64,000 nucleotides of DNA, taken from Candidatus Limnocylindrales bacterium. Its GTDB lineage: Bacteria > Moduliflexota > Moduliflexia > Moduliflexales > JAUQPW01. Positions 50,635 to 61,126 of this stretch are shown here, in pieces. The notes beneath the pieces are model-generated. The model searched no databases and was not told the DNA's origin. It was given only the letters and a program-made list of their open reading frames with translations. The position numbers and the translations under genes are program-made. How positions within the stretch are numbered: position 1 is the first letter of the stretch; every line of letters begins with the position of its first letter. The stretch is taken from assembly GCA_035559535.1 (NCBI GenBank), contig DATMBG010000034.1:21215-85214 (forward strand), read 5' to 3'.

Positions 50635-52329
50635 ATGATAGCATTTTGGGGTGGTCTCATTCTGGCCGGGCTTACGATACTTTCTCGAGAAGTTTATGCA
50701 CAGGATCGATCGCAGGCTCGATCCATGGTTATTTCGAAATACGGTATTGTGGCTACCGAGCATCCCCTTGCCTCCCAAGTCGGAGCCATGATTTTGGTAC
50801 AAGGAGGACACGCCGTAGACGCAGCCGTTGCGGCCAACGCTGTGATGGGTCTGGTGGCACCTATGAGTAATGGAATCGGTGGGGATCTATTTGCCATGGT
50901 CTACGAGGCAAAGAGTGGAAGCCTCTATGGCCTGAATGCAAGTGGCTGGGCTCCGGCCGGACTCAGCATCGACCGATTGAAAAGTAAAGGCATTTCTACT
51001 ATGCCCCAGCGGGGAATTCATTCGGTTACGGTACCCGGTGCGGTGGACGGTTGGGATAAACTCCTGGATCGTTTTGGGCGGATGAAGTTCAAAGAGGTAC
51101 TGGCCCCGGCCATTCGCTACGCCGAAGAAGGTTTTCCGGTTACCGAGTGGGTGAGTGGAGCCTGGCTTGCCAGTGAGCCTGTTTTGCAGGAAGATGCCAA
51201 TGCGTCACGTCTTTACTTACCCGAAGGTCGCGCGCCTCGTGTAGGAGAGATCTTCCGAAATCCAGATCTGGCGAGATCCTACAGTCAGATTGCCGGGCAA
51301 GGACGGGATGCTTTTTATAAAGGAGAAATTGCCCAACGCATCGTGACATTTTCAGAGCGTCAGGGAGGAACTCTAACCGCTCAAGATCTGGCCGGGTTTT
51401 CAAGCGAATGGGTCGAACCCATCTCAACTTCCTATCGGGGTTGGATGATCTATGAACTGCCACCCAACGGTCAAGGGATCGCCGCCCTGGAGATGTTGAA
51501 TTTGATGGAAAACTTTCCAATACCCGAGTTCGGTCATAATTCAACCCAGGCCCTGCATGTCCTGATTGAATCCAAGAAACTGGCCTATGCAGATCTGATT
51601 CGTTATGTGGCCGACCCCAAATTCAGTAAAGTTCCGGTAGCCGAAATTCTTTCCAAAGATTACGCCCGGCAACGGGCCAGACAAATCGACATGGACAAGG
51701 CCAACCCTCAGGTCGAATCCGGTAAACCGTTTCAGATCGGGGATGATACCATTTATTTGTGTGTTGTGGACCGGGAAGGAAACATGGTTTCCCTCATTCA
51801 GAGTAACTACATGAGTTTTGGTTCGGGACTGGTAGCCGATGGAACCGGGTTTGCCCTACAGAACCGGGGGGGTTTGTTTAGCTTCGATCCGGGCCATCCC
51901 AATGCACTGATGGGGCGGAAGCGTCCTCTACATACCATCATTCCTGCCTTTATGACCCGAGAGAACTTGCGTATTGCCTTCGGGATTATGGGTGGTTGGA
52001 ACCAGGCCCAGGCTCATGCCCAGTTCGTATCCAACATTGTAGACCATCACATGAACATTCAGGCAGCCCTCGAAGCGGCCCGATTTACCAAGATGACCTT
52101 TGAGGGTTATGACGTACAGATGGAGGCCCGGATACCCGCTCAGGTCCGCGCCGGGCTGGAAGCCAAAGGGCATCAAATTCTGCTACGTGGGGATTTTTCA
52201 TCGCAAATGGGAGGTGGACAGGCGGTTTTACGGGATTTTGCTACGGGAATCAACTACGGAGCCTCAGATCCGCGAAAAGACGGTGCCGCCATACCGGAAC
52301 CACTGCCGGAAAGGCAAGTCAGAAACTAA
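50635..52329 (+). CDS. Gamma-glutamyltransferase-family protein, exported
   Basis: 564 residues from the ATG at 50635, preceded by AAGGAGG with 7-base spacing. Signal peptide FWGGLILAGLTILSREVYAQ. ATEHPLASQVGAMILVQGG and GHAVDAAVAANAVMGLVAP are the large-subunit hallmarks. GDDTIYLCVVDREGNMVS carries the probable autoprocessing nucleophile Thr (near residue 371) followed by SLIQSNYMSFGSGLV. IMGGWNQAQAHAQFVSNIVD closes the domain. It is an Ntn-hydrolase that would cleave into two subunits; family members hydrolyse glutathione or act as cephalosporin acylase-like enzymes. The TI in place of the usual TTH triplet is the YwrD-like variant. Confidence 0.88.
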   Translation: MIAFWGGLILAGLTILSREVYAQDRSQARSMVISKYGIVATEHPLASQVGAMILVQGGHAVDAAVAANAVMGLVAPMSNGIGGDLFAMVYEAKSGSLYGLNASGWAPAGLSIDRLKSKGISTMPQRGIHSVTVPGAVDGWDKLLDRFGRMKFKEVLAPAIRYAEEGFPVTEWVSGAWLASEPVLQEDANASRLYLPEGRAPRVGEIFRNPDLARSYSQIAGQGRDAFYKGEIAQRIVTFSERQGGTLTAQDLAGFSSEWVEPISTSYRGWMIYELPPNGQGIAALEMLNLMENFPIPEFGHNSTQALHVLIESKKLAYADLIRYVADPKFSKVPVAEILSKDYARQRARQIDMDKANPQVESGKPFQIGDDTIYLCVVDREGNMVSLIQSNYMSFGSGLVADGTGFALQNRGGLFSFDPGHPNALMGRKRPLHTIIPAFMTRENLRIAFGIMGGWNQAQAHAQFVSNIVDHHMNIQAALEAARFTKMTFEGYDVQMEARIPAQVRAGLEAKGHQILLRGDFSSQMGGGQAVLRDFATGINYGASDPRKDGAAIPEPLPERQVRN

Positions 52330-52460
52330 AAAAGGAATAGGACGAACCCCTGGAAAGTAATAGATCCCCTGGAATTTACCCAGGACAGAGCTTTCTGAGG
52401 CCGGTTTTTTGGACCTGATCCCTCCGACTCCTCTTCCCCCGGGTGAAGGCCCCTAGAAGA

Positions 52461-53942
52461 TTAATAAGATCGGGCACATCGAAATCCAATGTAACTGATT
52501 CCGCTGTTGGGCTCGGATCTCAGACGAACGGCTGTACGAATACTTTCGGGTCGGTTTCCCCAAGATCCACCCCGAAGGACCCGACCTTTTCCACTGGCAG
52601 GACCCTGGGGGTTTTCAGCAGGACTGGTCGCATAATACGTTTCATCATACCAGTCCGCCACCCACTCCCATACATTCCCTGCCATGTCCATAACTCCATA
52701 GGGAGAAGCGCCCAGGGGAAAACTTCCCACCGGAGAGGTATATTCAAATCCGTCCGCCTTACCCCGATCTTTACCGTAATTGGCTCTATATTTACCACCT
52801 GCATCGGGAAGCTCATGACCCCACGGAAAGAGCCTTCCATCGGTTCCTCTGGCGGCTTTTTCCCACTCCGCTTCTGTAGGCAACCTCTTACCGGCCCATT
52901 GACAATAAGCTACGGCATCGTTCCAGCTTACCTGTACAACTGGATGATCCAACAGATTGTTAATCTCATTCCTCCGCCCAAAGGGGGAACGCCAGTTTAC
53001 AGAACCGTCCTCCCTGGTGATAATCTCTCCTTCATAATTTCCTGCCCACCGGACAATCAAGCCAATCCTGTCTTTTTCCGCGTCGGTCTTATACCCGGTG
53101 GCCTCTACAAATTTCATAAATTGACGATTCGTAACAGGGTATTTATCGATATAAAAGGCATCTAAACGGACCTTGTGTTGAGGCATTTCATCTTTGTAAT
53201 CGGCCCGATCACACTGAATATTGGGAGCTACCCCTCTGGATTCTTCACAGAGCTTCATCGCCTCATCGATATCCTTTTCAGAAGAACCCATTAGAAATTC
53301 CCCTTCCGGGATCAACACCATCTCTGAGTCCTTTGGAACAATGGAAGCTGGTTTAAGATTTGCCCGGGAGGCTATTTTTAACTCCCTACGAGAGCCGGTC
53401 CTAACTTTTACAGACAACTCCGAATTTGACAAACCCATGTCCCAGTTCTGAGTCTTAATACGAATAAAATAAACCTGATCGGGAATAGTATAGGATTGGG
53501 TATACATTTTCCAGACTCCCGGATCTTCTCGATTTTTATTAAAAACGTTATAATCGAATTTCTTTAGGGTAGCGGCATAGCTCCCATCCCCCATGAGCCA
53601 CTGTTCTCCCATTTTCTGCAGAGATCTATCGAAAAGATCAACTCCCGTATACCCCCCACCTCCCAGGGTCATATAGGCTACAGGCAAATAGTAAGTCTGT
53701 CCTGGTACCACAGGGAAGGGATAGGTATGGGCATCTCCACCATGGGTTACCCGGGCAAAGGTTTGGCTATGAGAACCCTCGAAGGCATATTCTTGGGTAA
53801 GGACCCTACTTCCTGGGATTTCCCATTGACGAGAACCTCCCTCGAAGTCCTCGAAAAATAAAACTTCTCCAGGTTGTGCTAGGACTCCTTGAACAGGGGT
53901 CAAGATAAGAACAAGGACTATCAAAACCAACCACCTTATCAT
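52461..53942 (-). CDS. Exported formylglycine-generating-enzyme (SUMF1)-family protein with N-terminal beta-sandwich
   Basis: 493 residues. A signal peptide (LVLIVLVLILTPVQGVLA) leads to a carbohydrate-binding-like domain of about 170 residues (LFFEDFEGGSRQWEIPG, GYTGVDLFDRSLQKMG). The FGE-sulfatase domain starts MVLIPEGEFLMGSSEKD and includes FYIDKYPVTNRQFMKF, GKRLPTEAEWEKAARG, LFPWGHELPDA, DMAGNVWEWVADWY and VLRGGSWGN. The copper-binding cysteine pair of true FGE is not evident and no sulfatase gene is nearby, so it more likely has a binding or structural role. It converges with the gamma-glutamyltransferase gene. Confidence 0.85.
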   Translation of the reverse strand: MIRWLVLIVLVLILTPVQGVLAQPGEVLFFEDFEGGSRQWEIPGSRVLTQEYAFEGSHSQTFARVTHGGDAHTYPFPVVPGQTYYLPVAYMTLGGGGYTGVDLFDRSLQKMGEQWLMGDGSYAATLKKFDYNVFNKNREDPGVWKMYTQSYTIPDQVYFIRIKTQNWDMGLSNSELSVKVRTGSRRELKIASRANLKPASIVPKDSEMVLIPEGEFLMGSSEKDIDEAMKLCEESRGVAPNIQCDRADYKDEMPQHKVRLDAFYIDKYPVTNRQFMKFVEATGYKTDAEKDRIGLIVRWAGNYEGEIITREDGSVNWRSPFGRRNEINNLLDHPVVQVSWNDAVAYCQWAGKRLPTEAEWEKAARGTDGRLFPWGHELPDAGGKYRANYGKDRGKADGFEYTSPVGSFPLGASPYGVMDMAGNVWEWVADWYDETYYATSPAENPQGPASGKGRVLRGGSWGNRPESIRTAVRLRSEPNSGISYIGFRCARSY

Positions 53943-54327
53943 ATCAACTTCCTCTGCCAGCAGGCAACCCTTCCCTTTCTCTCCCCCACCTGCGGAGAGG
54001 GATAGGGTGGGGTAACCTGTTGATAGCTCTTATTCTTATGCCGGTAACAGGTGCTTCTTCCCCTCACCCCTGGCGCCTATGCCCTTTGCCCCCTCTAAGG
54101 GGATTTAAAGGCTACTCGTTAAATTCCCCCCTGGAGGGGGGAATAGGGGGTGTTGAAGTCGAAAAAAAGACTTTCCCCCTTTTTAGCTTGATGCATAGGG
54201 GACGGTCTCCATCCTTTATCTCACCTTTCCCTACCAATCTGGTATCAATTGAACAAGACAGGATAAAAGACATTTTTCAACGCGATGGATAATTTCCCAC
54301 TACCCTCTAGGTAGCAACTTTTGTGCC
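53943..54327. other. Gene-free stretch with GC-rich palindromic words
   Basis: TTCCCCCCTGGAGGGGGGAA near 54123-54142 is a perfect or near-perfect palindrome, and CCCTCACCCCTGGCGCC and CCACCTGCGGAGAGGG words resemble boilerplate spacer repeats at 21660 and 25920. No gene supported on either strand. Confidence 0.5.
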
Positions 54328-57300
54328 TTAGGGGGGGAGGGTCTGCCGGTGAGGTTCTAGCAGAGAAACGATGGCTTTTTTCCGTTCACAGAAGCGTCTG
54401 AATTTTTTTAAAAACATCGCCCGTCTTAAAAGAGATTCTTCTTCCGGACGAACCTGGAATACCGTTTGACTACCGATCACAATAAGCTTCCGGGCGGCAC
54501 GGGTTAAGGCCACATTCAATCGATTGGGGCTGAGGAGGAATTCCGATTCGGCCAGGATGTAGTCAGGATCTGAAGCGGTAAGGGAAATAAGAATGACCTC
54601 TCGTTCCTGTCCCTGGATACGCTCTACTGTATCCACCAGGGGTAAGGATAGAGTCAGGCGTTCCTCCATTTCGATCTGTTGGGTTTGGAAGAGCCCGGTC
54701 AGTCGGGTTATGATTTCATTGTTTTGGGCCCGATGGGGCGTGATAATAGCCAAATTCTGAGGGGGGATTTGATAATCCAGAACCAACCGCCGGGTCAGAT
54801 CAACGATGAGTTCAGCTTCCAGGAGATTTCGTTGCTGAGAGAGATCGTCAAACATTTCGACAAGTACCACCGGTTTGAGGGGATCCAAGATTTCGTCTAT
54901 CCGGGAAGCCCAGGGCTTAGGATCCTTCGGGGTCTCCAATTTGGGGCTTTGAACCTCAGACTTTAGAGTTGGAAGCTTGAGTTGGGCGTTCTGGGGATGA
55001 GGTTTGAGGCGGTTGTAATAGAAAGTTAGACTGGGGAATTCAGTCAATTCTTTATTCATTCGACGGGTCTGGGTCAGCATTACCGTACAGGATCGATAAC
55101 CGGTTCGACTTTTAAGATACTCAAAAATAGAGCGATGGTAATACTCTTCCTCGGGATAGGTTCCCTGTACAATGGGCGGCATTTGATTTTCATCCCCCAC
55201 AAATAGAAATCTGCCTTTGCCGTATAACATGGCTAAGATGGCCAGAGGAACCGTGACTTGAGAGGCTTCATCGAAAACTACCAGGTCAAAGAGGGATTCA
55301 AATGCGTCTCCCGAAGTCCAGTAGTTCTTGTCCTTAACAGCCGAGTAAATCCCCTGAGGGGTGGCGCCTAAAATATAGTAGGGATCCTGAGGAAAAAGCC
55401 TTCCCCATCGTCCGATTTCCTGGACTCTAACACCCTGTCTGGAATTGGATAGTTCGATTTCTGGGTTTAATTCCTCGGCTTCCCCTCCGGCAGAGTTAAG
55501 CTTGTAAAGGGGACAGAGGGCCTGACCTCCCATAAAGGTATTCAAATGGGAAGCCACTTTACTTAAAACGTTGTTAATGGCCTTATGAGAACCTGCGCTT
55601 ACCAAGATCCGCAAAGGACGTTGCTCGCGCTGGGCGAGGAGTATCTGGGCGATAAGAATCCAGGCAAGAACGTGGGTTTTTCCGGTCCCGGGAGGCCCCT
55701 GAATAAGGGAAAGATCGTATGTAAAGGGGAGAAGAAAGGCCTGTTCCTGAGAGGAATCGAAATCAAGAACCTTTCTCAAGGGTTCCATCCAGGCCATGGC
55801 CTGGCTCCGGAAAGAAGTATTTTCTTTCCCACCATATTTGCCATTAAGAAGATCAAAGAAATTAAAGGGCGAGTTTTCAGAAAATGCCCGGTTCACCGCA
55901 TGCCAGACTTTAGAAAAGGTAAAGTCATCCAGATCTTCATCCAAGGTATACCGGGCCTGGGGATCTATGACCAGAGGCCCTTTTCCTCTGGGTATCAGGA
56001 CCAATTGGAGTTTTCGAGGATCGTTCCGGACGAGGATCACACTCTGACCTCCCTGAAGGGAGTTCGAAATCCGAAGTTCGGAGTTTAAACCCTGAACCGG
56101 CCCCATGGGATTGAGCCTCAAAAATTCATTATCCCGAAACTTCGACTGGGCCCCCGAGGCACCATAGGAGAAGACATAGCCCTGTCTTCCGGAAGGAAGT
56201 ATTTGAGTGTTAAGAAATTTAAGCATGGCAATGCAGCGATACTGGGCTACCCGTTCACTTACCGAAAGTCGTTGAAACTGCCGGATTTCCTGAATTTTGA
56301 GGTCTCTCTCGGTTTTAAGAAAGGTCAAAAGCTTTCCTTTCAAGGAAGTCCACTCCCCGGGAAGCGGTTCCAAAGCCATGGAGGTCTTGGCTCGAGGCCA
56401 TGTCAGGGTAGATCTAAGATACCCATAAATATGGGCTGTTGCCAGGAGGTTGAAAGCCACACGGGCCAGCATCTGATCCTGATACTGGCTTCGTTGAATG
56501 GGATCTGTTGTTTGCCAGTACAATTGCGGAAGGGAGAGAGATTCAGGGTTTTCATCAAACTGAAGACCGGGTTCCGAATAACCAAGAACCCGGGCAACCT
56601 GGGGAAGGGTATAGGCAGATTCCACGGGTAAGGCAAGGGTTTGTTGCAAGACCTGATGAAGATTTGCATAGTGACCCTGGGCATTAAAAATAAGCTGTTG
56701 AAGTAAAGTTCTCAACTCTCCCATCCTTCCGCTTCCCCATTCCTCTGTCCCCCCCTTCTCCCACTCTCCTAAAAAGTACTTCTCCCAAATCCTTTGTAAC
56801 TGTCGCTTTTCGTAGCTGTCATAAAGAAAAATATGGGCCATCTTTCCCTGATCCTGACAATCCTTCCAGATTTGATGTAGGCAGATTAAGAAGCGTTCAA
56901 AGGTTTGCCTTTCTTCTTCAGGACGGGAAGCTAAAAATATCTCGAGCCGATCTTCTTTTCCAGATTCCCGAACTAAAAGGCCGTACAGATAAAGGATCTG
57001 TTGCACGGGATCTGTGTCTACCTGGATATATATCTCTACCTGGATATTATGGGGGATCAGATGGGAAACTGATTCTTTAACGATAATCCGATTTTCCTTT
57101 AAAGCCTGGGCATGGAGCTGAATCTGCCTGGCAGAACGGGAAAGAATCCAATCTTCTCGATAAGCGCTTGGATCCAGAGAGGTTGCCGCCTGATCAACCG
57201 TTGTGATTCCATCCCGGAGAAGCCTTCGCTTCTGTGATCGGCGTAGAAACGGGATAAGAGAAAGATCGGCCTTTCTCCGGGCTTCTTCCTGACAATGCTT

Positions 57301-58059
57301 AAAATATCCGCATGACCCGCATTTAAAGTCCAGATGCCAGGCCGCTTCTTGGAGATCTTTGGAAAGAATTCGGGCAATTTCCTTAAAAACATCTTCCAGG
57401 GCATAACGAAAAGGCTCCAGATCAAAGCTTTCCTCCGAATAAAGCCCCGGGTCCCAGACCTCTGATCCTGAGTTCCCCACTTCCTGTGGATTAGAATTTG
57501 GAAGTGGAACGATAAAGCCGCGCTCTGGATAGTAAAGGGTTTCTCCAGGATAGAGACTTCGATAGGTGAAATAGAGAAGGTGGGAGTACAGGGTCACCTG
57601 ATATTTCTGATAAAGTTTGGGTTGCAGACTGGCTTTGATATCCCCGACTTCATAGATTGCATGCCCATCAGGGGTGGTTTTATCGGTCCGTTTTTTGAGT
57701 AGGTCGGGATAACCGTGCACCATGACCGGAAGATGGGCATAAACCTGTCGAAATAAACCTGCCGGATAGAGGTAGGCCTGATAAATGAGATCTGCTTTTC
57801 CTTCTCGAATCAGTTCCCGGGTCTGCTCTGCTGCATCAGGCCCTTTCACCTCTACGATCTGAAGTCCCTGGCGATAGTACCATTGAAGAACCCTCTTCTC
57901 ATGTTCTAAACCCCGGACCCTCAACCGGGAGTCCATTTCTACTTTAACCGGTTTTCTTGGATCCTCGTCGGGAAGCAGGTGATAATAGACCTGGCGTTCA
58001 CAGTTATGGTAAATATACTGTCCGAGAATAGTAGGAGTTAAAGCCTTAAATTTTTCCAC
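54328..58059 (-). CDS. TM0106-type RecB-like nuclease fused to DNA2/NAM7 superfamily I helicase
   Basis: 1243 residues. The N-terminal part (1-300) starts TPTILGQYIYHNCERQVYYH, with an early Cys, then HGYPDLLKK, IYEVGDIKAS and a CGSCGYFKHC cluster near 250. This is the pattern of TM0106-family PD-(D/E)XK nucleases with an iron-sulfur cluster. A middle region of about 450 residues carries an RNase H-like fold candidate. The helicase has Walker A GPPGTGKTHVLAW near 786, LFDLVVFDEASQV, FVGDENQMPPI, AIITPHRAQN, TVERIQGQEREVILIS and NVALTRAARKLIVIG. It probably processes DNA ends or flaps. The gene order is TPP enzyme, this gene, then the FGE-like gene. Confidence 0.85.
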   Translation of the reverse strand: MEKFKALTPTILGQYIYHNCERQVYYHLLPDEDPRKPVKVEMDSRLRVRGLEHEKRVLQWYYRQGLQIVEVKGPDAAEQTRELIREGKADLIYQAYLYPAGLFRQVYAHLPVMVHGYPDLLKKRTDKTTPDGHAIYEVGDIKASLQPKLYQKYQVTLYSHLLYFTYRSLYPGETLYYPERGFIVPLPNSNPQEVGNSGSEVWDPGLYSEESFDLEPFRYALEDVFKEIARILSKDLQEAAWHLDFKCGSCGYFKHCQEEARRKADLSLIPFLRRSQKRRLLRDGITTVDQAATSLDPSAYREDWILSRSARQIQLHAQALKENRIIVKESVSHLIPHNIQVEIYIQVDTDPVQQILYLYGLLVRESGKEDRLEIFLASRPEEERQTFERFLICLHQIWKDCQDQGKMAHIFLYDSYEKRQLQRIWEKYFLGEWEKGGTEEWGSGRMGELRTLLQQLIFNAQGHYANLHQVLQQTLALPVESAYTLPQVARVLGYSEPGLQFDENPESLSLPQLYWQTTDPIQRSQYQDQMLARVAFNLLATAHIYGYLRSTLTWPRAKTSMALEPLPGEWTSLKGKLLTFLKTERDLKIQEIRQFQRLSVSERVAQYRCIAMLKFLNTQILPSGRQGYVFSYGASGAQSKFRDNEFLRLNPMGPVQGLNSELRISNSLQGGQSVILVRNDPRKLQLVLIPRGKGPLVIDPQARYTLDEDLDDFTFSKVWHAVNRAFSENSPFNFFDLLNGKYGGKENTSFRSQAMAWMEPLRKVLDFDSSQEQAFLLPFTYDLSLIQGPPGTGKTHVLAWILIAQILLAQREQRPLRILVSAGSHKAINNVLSKVASHLNTFMGGQALCPLYKLNSAGGEAEELNPEIELSNSRQGVRVQEIGRWGRLFPQDPYYILGATPQGIYSAVKDKNYWTSGDAFESLFDLVVFDEASQVTVPLAILAMLYGKGRFLFVGDENQMPPIVQGTYPEEEYYHRSIFEYLKSRTGYRSCTVMLTQTRRMNKELTEFPSLTFYYNRLKPHPQNAQLKLPTLKSEVQSPKLETPKDPKPWASRIDEILDPLKPVVLVEMFDDLSQQRNLLEAELIVDLTRRLVLDYQIPPQNLAIITPHRAQNNEIITRLTGLFQTQQIEMEERLTLSLPLVDTVERIQGQEREVILISLTASDPDYILAESEFLLSPNRLNVALTRAARKLIVIGSQTVFQVRPEEESLLRRAMFLKKFRRFCERKKAIVSLLEPHRQTLPP

Positions 58060-58227
58060 AATTTTAACAGTCAGCCAGCATCTTCCCCGGGGTTAGGGTT
58101 TCCTTCCTGACCTCTCTACTCCAGGGAAAGGAGCCTGGAAGTTAAAATCTCTTCCCCTGTAGAGGGGGGAAAAGGGTCCTGAGGTTCCAACCCAGGAGAT
58201 TTAATTCTACAAAACCCTCTACTCCTT

Positions 58228-59919
58228 CTATTTGCTGTGCTTCAAGTGCGCTTCGATCTGACCTTTGGTAAAGGGACTTACAGATTCTGCGATCATGACG
58301 TTTACACAGGCCGGAAGGCCGGATTTAAAAGCCCGTTCCAGGGCGGGTTGTAATTGTTCGGGCTTTTCTACAAACTCCCCATGACCCCCCAGGGCTTCTA
58401 CCACCTTGTCGTATCGAACCATGCCCAGATCACATCCGATGACACGGTCCTTTCCGTAAATGGCTTTCTGTAACTCCCGTTCTAATCCCCAACCCCGGTC
58501 ATTACCGATGACGACGACAATAGGCAACTTATGCCGAATGGCCGTGTGGAATTCCCATCCGAAGAAGGCGAAGGCTCCATCTCCAGTTAAAACCACAACC
58601 TGTTTGTCCGGCCTTGCCAGTTTGGTTGCAATGGCGAAGGGAATAGAAGCCCCTATAGCAGCCAGAGGCCCCAAACGGAGCCAGTGACCCGGTTTATGGG
58701 CCGATAAAGCCAGACGACACCAGTGGACAAAATCTCCCCCATCAAACACCAGGGTGGTATCCTCATCCAACATCTTCTTGACTTCCCGACAGAGACGCAG
58801 AGGGTGAATAGGGATTTCATCGGAGTTCTCATAGGGTGCGAATTGTTCTTTACCGTCCTGGGCTACCTTCCGAAGGTACTCAATCCAGGCTTTTCTTCCC
58901 CAACCTTTTTTCTCCTCTGCCGTGGTGATAAGTTGCTTCAAGGTGCTTTTAGCATCGGCTAAAATTCCTATTTCCAGCTCTCGATTCTTCCCCAACTCTC
59001 CGGGGTAAGTATCCACCTGAATCAGTTTAGCCTTTGGATCAAAAAATCCAGGACCTCCATATTTTAGGCGGAAATCTATTCGTTTTCCCAAAACCAACAC
59101 CACATCGGCCTGTTTAATTTCTTTGGCAACCGGATTAAAAGCCGTATCGGCATAGCCAAAACAGAGGGGATGAAAATCTGAAACAATTCCCCGTGCCATC
59201 CCTATGGTAAACAGAGGAATCTGGGTCAATTCAATAAACTTCTGTAACTCAAGGGATGCCTGCGCCCACCAGACTCCAGAACCTGCTATACAGACCGGTC
59301 TTTCGGCAGTTTTGAGAAGGGCAACGGCTTTTTCAATCAGATCCGGGTCTGCCGATGATCCTTGCAGGATCCGATACCTCTCCCTTGCAGGGAAGGAAAT
59401 GGAAGATTCCTCCACTTCTGCCGTGGCCACATCCACCGGGATATTCAAATTGACAGGACCTGGACGTCCCGATACGGCCTCACGGTAAGCGGCGGCTATA
59501 TATTCGGGGATCCTCTTGACCTCAGTAACTTCCCGAACCCATTTTGTCACCGGTTTCGACATACCCATCTGATCCATCTCCTGGAGAGCGTTCTTTTCCT
59601 TGAGGTATTGATTGAATTGACCACTGATCAAAATGACGGGACTTCCGGCCAGATAAGCCGTAGCCAACCCGGTCATGGCATTGGTATGACCGGGGCCTCC
59701 AGTAACCACCGCTACACCGGGTTCTCCGGTCACCCGGGCCCAGGCATCGGCCATATGGACAGCCGCCGATTCGTGCCGGGTATCGATAACCTCAACCCCG
59801 TAATCCAGACAGGCATTAAAAATCGGATTAATATGATCTCCACAGAGTCCAAAAATTCTCTTAACCCCTTCCCGTTTAAGGCTTTTAACAATAAGGTGTC
59901 CTCCTGTTAAAGTTCCCAT
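58228..59919 (-). CDS. Thiamine-diphosphate-dependent enzyme, IlvB/acetolactate-synthase-like
   Basis: 563 residues. [20 protein letters not shown] opens the pyrimidine-binding domain; [20 protein letters not shown] carries the catalytic Glu; [20 protein letters not shown] follows. The diphosphate motif is [20 protein letters not shown] with NDRGWG. A regulatory small subunit is absent and the FAD-binding middle domain is weakly conserved, so oxalyl-CoA decarboxylase, benzaldehyde lyase or another carboligase are as possible as acetolactate synthase. AAGGAGAAAT precedes the ATG. Confidence 0.85.
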   Translation of the reverse strand: MGTLTGGHLIVKSLKREGVKRIFGLCGDHINPIFNACLDYGVEVIDTRHESAAVHMADAWARVTGEPGVAVVTGGPGHTNAMTGLATAYLAGSPVILISGQFNQYLKEKNALQEMDQMGMSKPVTKWVREVTEVKRIPEYIAAAYREAVSGRPGPVNLNIPVDVATAEVEESSISFPARERYRILQGSSADPDLIEKAVALLKTAERPVCIAGSGVWWAQASLELQKFIELTQIPLFTIGMARGIVSDFHPLCFGYADTAFNPVAKEIKQADVVLVLGKRIDFRLKYGGPGFFDPKAKLIQVDTYPGELGKNRELEIGILADAKSTLKQLITTAEEKKGWGRKAWIEYLRKVAQDGKEQFAPYENSDEIPIHPLRLCREVKKMLDEDTTLVFDGGDFVHWCRLALSAHKPGHWLRLGPLAAIGASIPFAIATKLARPDKQVVVLTGDGAFAFFGWEFHTAIRHKLPIVVVIGNDRGWGLERELQKAIYGKDRVIGCDLGMVRYDKVVEALGGHGEFVEKPEQLQPALERAFKSGLPACVNVMIAESVSPFTKGQIEAHLKHSK

Positions 59920-60103
59920 ATTTCTCCTTTTTTCCCTGTATCATAAAGGTCTTTTTCACATTCTTGCCTCAGGATTATTCCCCACAATTTTTTAGCATAA
60001 TTTCCCGGTTTTTCCCTGTCAAATAAAACCTTTGGGATTTTTTAAATGGAAAAAACGATAGGAAGAATTCAAACAAAATTCGAGAAGATCGAAAATATGA
60101 GGG

Positions 60104-60139
60104 AAGAAACCCGTTTTATGGAGAGAAAACGGGTTTCTT
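60104..60139 (-). terminator. Terminator after the bolA-grx operon
   Basis: AAGAAACCCGTTTT (60104-60117) and AAAACGGGTTTCTT (60126-60139) form a perfect 14-bp stem around ATGGAGAG, 48 bases beyond the glutaredoxin stop. The stem ends are T/A-rich on both strands. Confidence 0.85.
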
Positions 60140-60186
60140 AAAATGAAAGGAATCCTTAGGATGGAAGTGGTTTGTATCCGGTTACT

Positions 60187-60519
60187 TTACTTAGAATCCG
60201 TTTCAAAGGCTTCCTTGACCATTTGTTGGAGTTCGCCCCGGGCATAGAGCTCCCGGGTAATATCACATCCGCCGATAAATTTCCCGTTAATAAAAACCTG
60301 GGGGATGGTAGGCCAGTTTGTAAACCGCTTGATCCCCTCTCGAATCTCTTCATCTTCCAGTACGTCCACCGTTTCAAAGGGATAACCCAATTCCTCAAAA
60401 ACCTCCACAGTTGCTGCTGAGAAACCGCATCGAGGGAAATCTCTGGTCCCTTTCATATAGATAAGGATTTTGTTATTGGCAACCTGGGATTTAATTTTCT
60501 CCATAACATTTTCTGACAT
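60187..60519 (-). CDS. grxD: Grx4-family monothiol glutaredoxin
   Basis: 110 residues from the ATG at 60519, chosen for AAGGAGG nine bases upstream; the longer open frame has no ribosome-binding site. ILIYMKGTRDFPRCGFSA has the CGFS active site, followed by NWPTIPQVFINGKFIGGCD with the cis-Pro and glutathione-binding GGCD. Such glutaredoxins carry [2Fe-2S] clusters bridged with glutathione and hand them to apoproteins, often as a heterodimer with BolA. The BolA gene lies immediately upstream in the same operon. Confidence 0.95.
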   Translation of the reverse strand: MSENVMEKIKSQVANNKILIYMKGTRDFPRCGFSAATVEVFEELGYPFETVDVLEDEEIREGIKRFTNWPTIPQVFINGKFIGGCDITRELYARGELQQMVKEAFETDSK

Positions 60520-60592
60520 AATTTTTACCTCCTTTTGAGAGAGATGCATTTCGCTCCTTCATTTTAACCTTAAACAGAAAAAATGACTTTGA

Positions 60593-60841
60593 CTACGAAC
60601 CTCGTCGCCACTGTTCAGGGGTATACGTTTTTAGAGCAAGGGCATGGATATCACCGGCCATGACCTCTCGAAGGGCGTCATAAACAAGTCGATGTTGGTC
60701 GACAAGCCCTTTTCCTTCAAATTCTGAAGAGACCACAATGGCCTGAAAATGATCTCCACCACCGGTCATGTCCTCTACATGCACCAGGGACCCAGGTAAT
60801 GCTTGCTCAATGGCAGCTTTAATTTTATCAGGATCCAGCAT
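60593..60841 (-). CDS. bolA: BolA-family protein
   Basis: 82 residues from the ATG at 60841, with GGGAGGAG 9 bases upstream. DKIKAAIEQALPGSLVHVED, then GGDHFQAIVVSSEFEGKGLV and DQHRLVYDALREVMAGDIHA are the class II stress-protein-like (alpha-beta-beta-alpha) BolA fold; the conserved HRLVY His is a candidate cluster ligand with the CGFS glutaredoxin. It leads a two-gene operon with grxD, a common and functionally meaningful pairing in iron-sulfur trafficking. Closest in pattern to the YrbA/IbaG subgroup. Confidence 0.93.
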   Translation of the reverse strand: MLDPDKIKAAIEQALPGSLVHVEDMTGGGDHFQAIVVSSEFEGKGLVDQHRLVYDALREVMAGDIHALALKTYTPEQWRRGS

Positions 60842-61126
60842 ACCGTACGCTCCTCCCATGTTTGCTCATTGAATAAGATCGTTAAATTCCTTATATAAAG
60901 ATAGGTCTTGGAGACGAGATAAGCAAGGAGTGAGATTTAACAATTATGAGCTTGACAGATTCCGTGGGGAACGATTTAAATTATCTGTATTCGGGGATAC
61001 AAGGATATTTTATTTTGACTGATTTTTGATACCATTTCCGGGTTAGGATAAGGCCCTGGGGGGAGGAATTAAAGTCTGGGATAGTGTATCCCACACAGGC
61101 ATCAAGCTTAATCATTCTGCGATTTT

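Noticed and set aside
52461-53942. True formylglycine-generating enzyme for a sulfatase
   Set aside because: The diagnostic cysteine pair is not evident and there is no sulfatase gene in the window, so only the family name is used.
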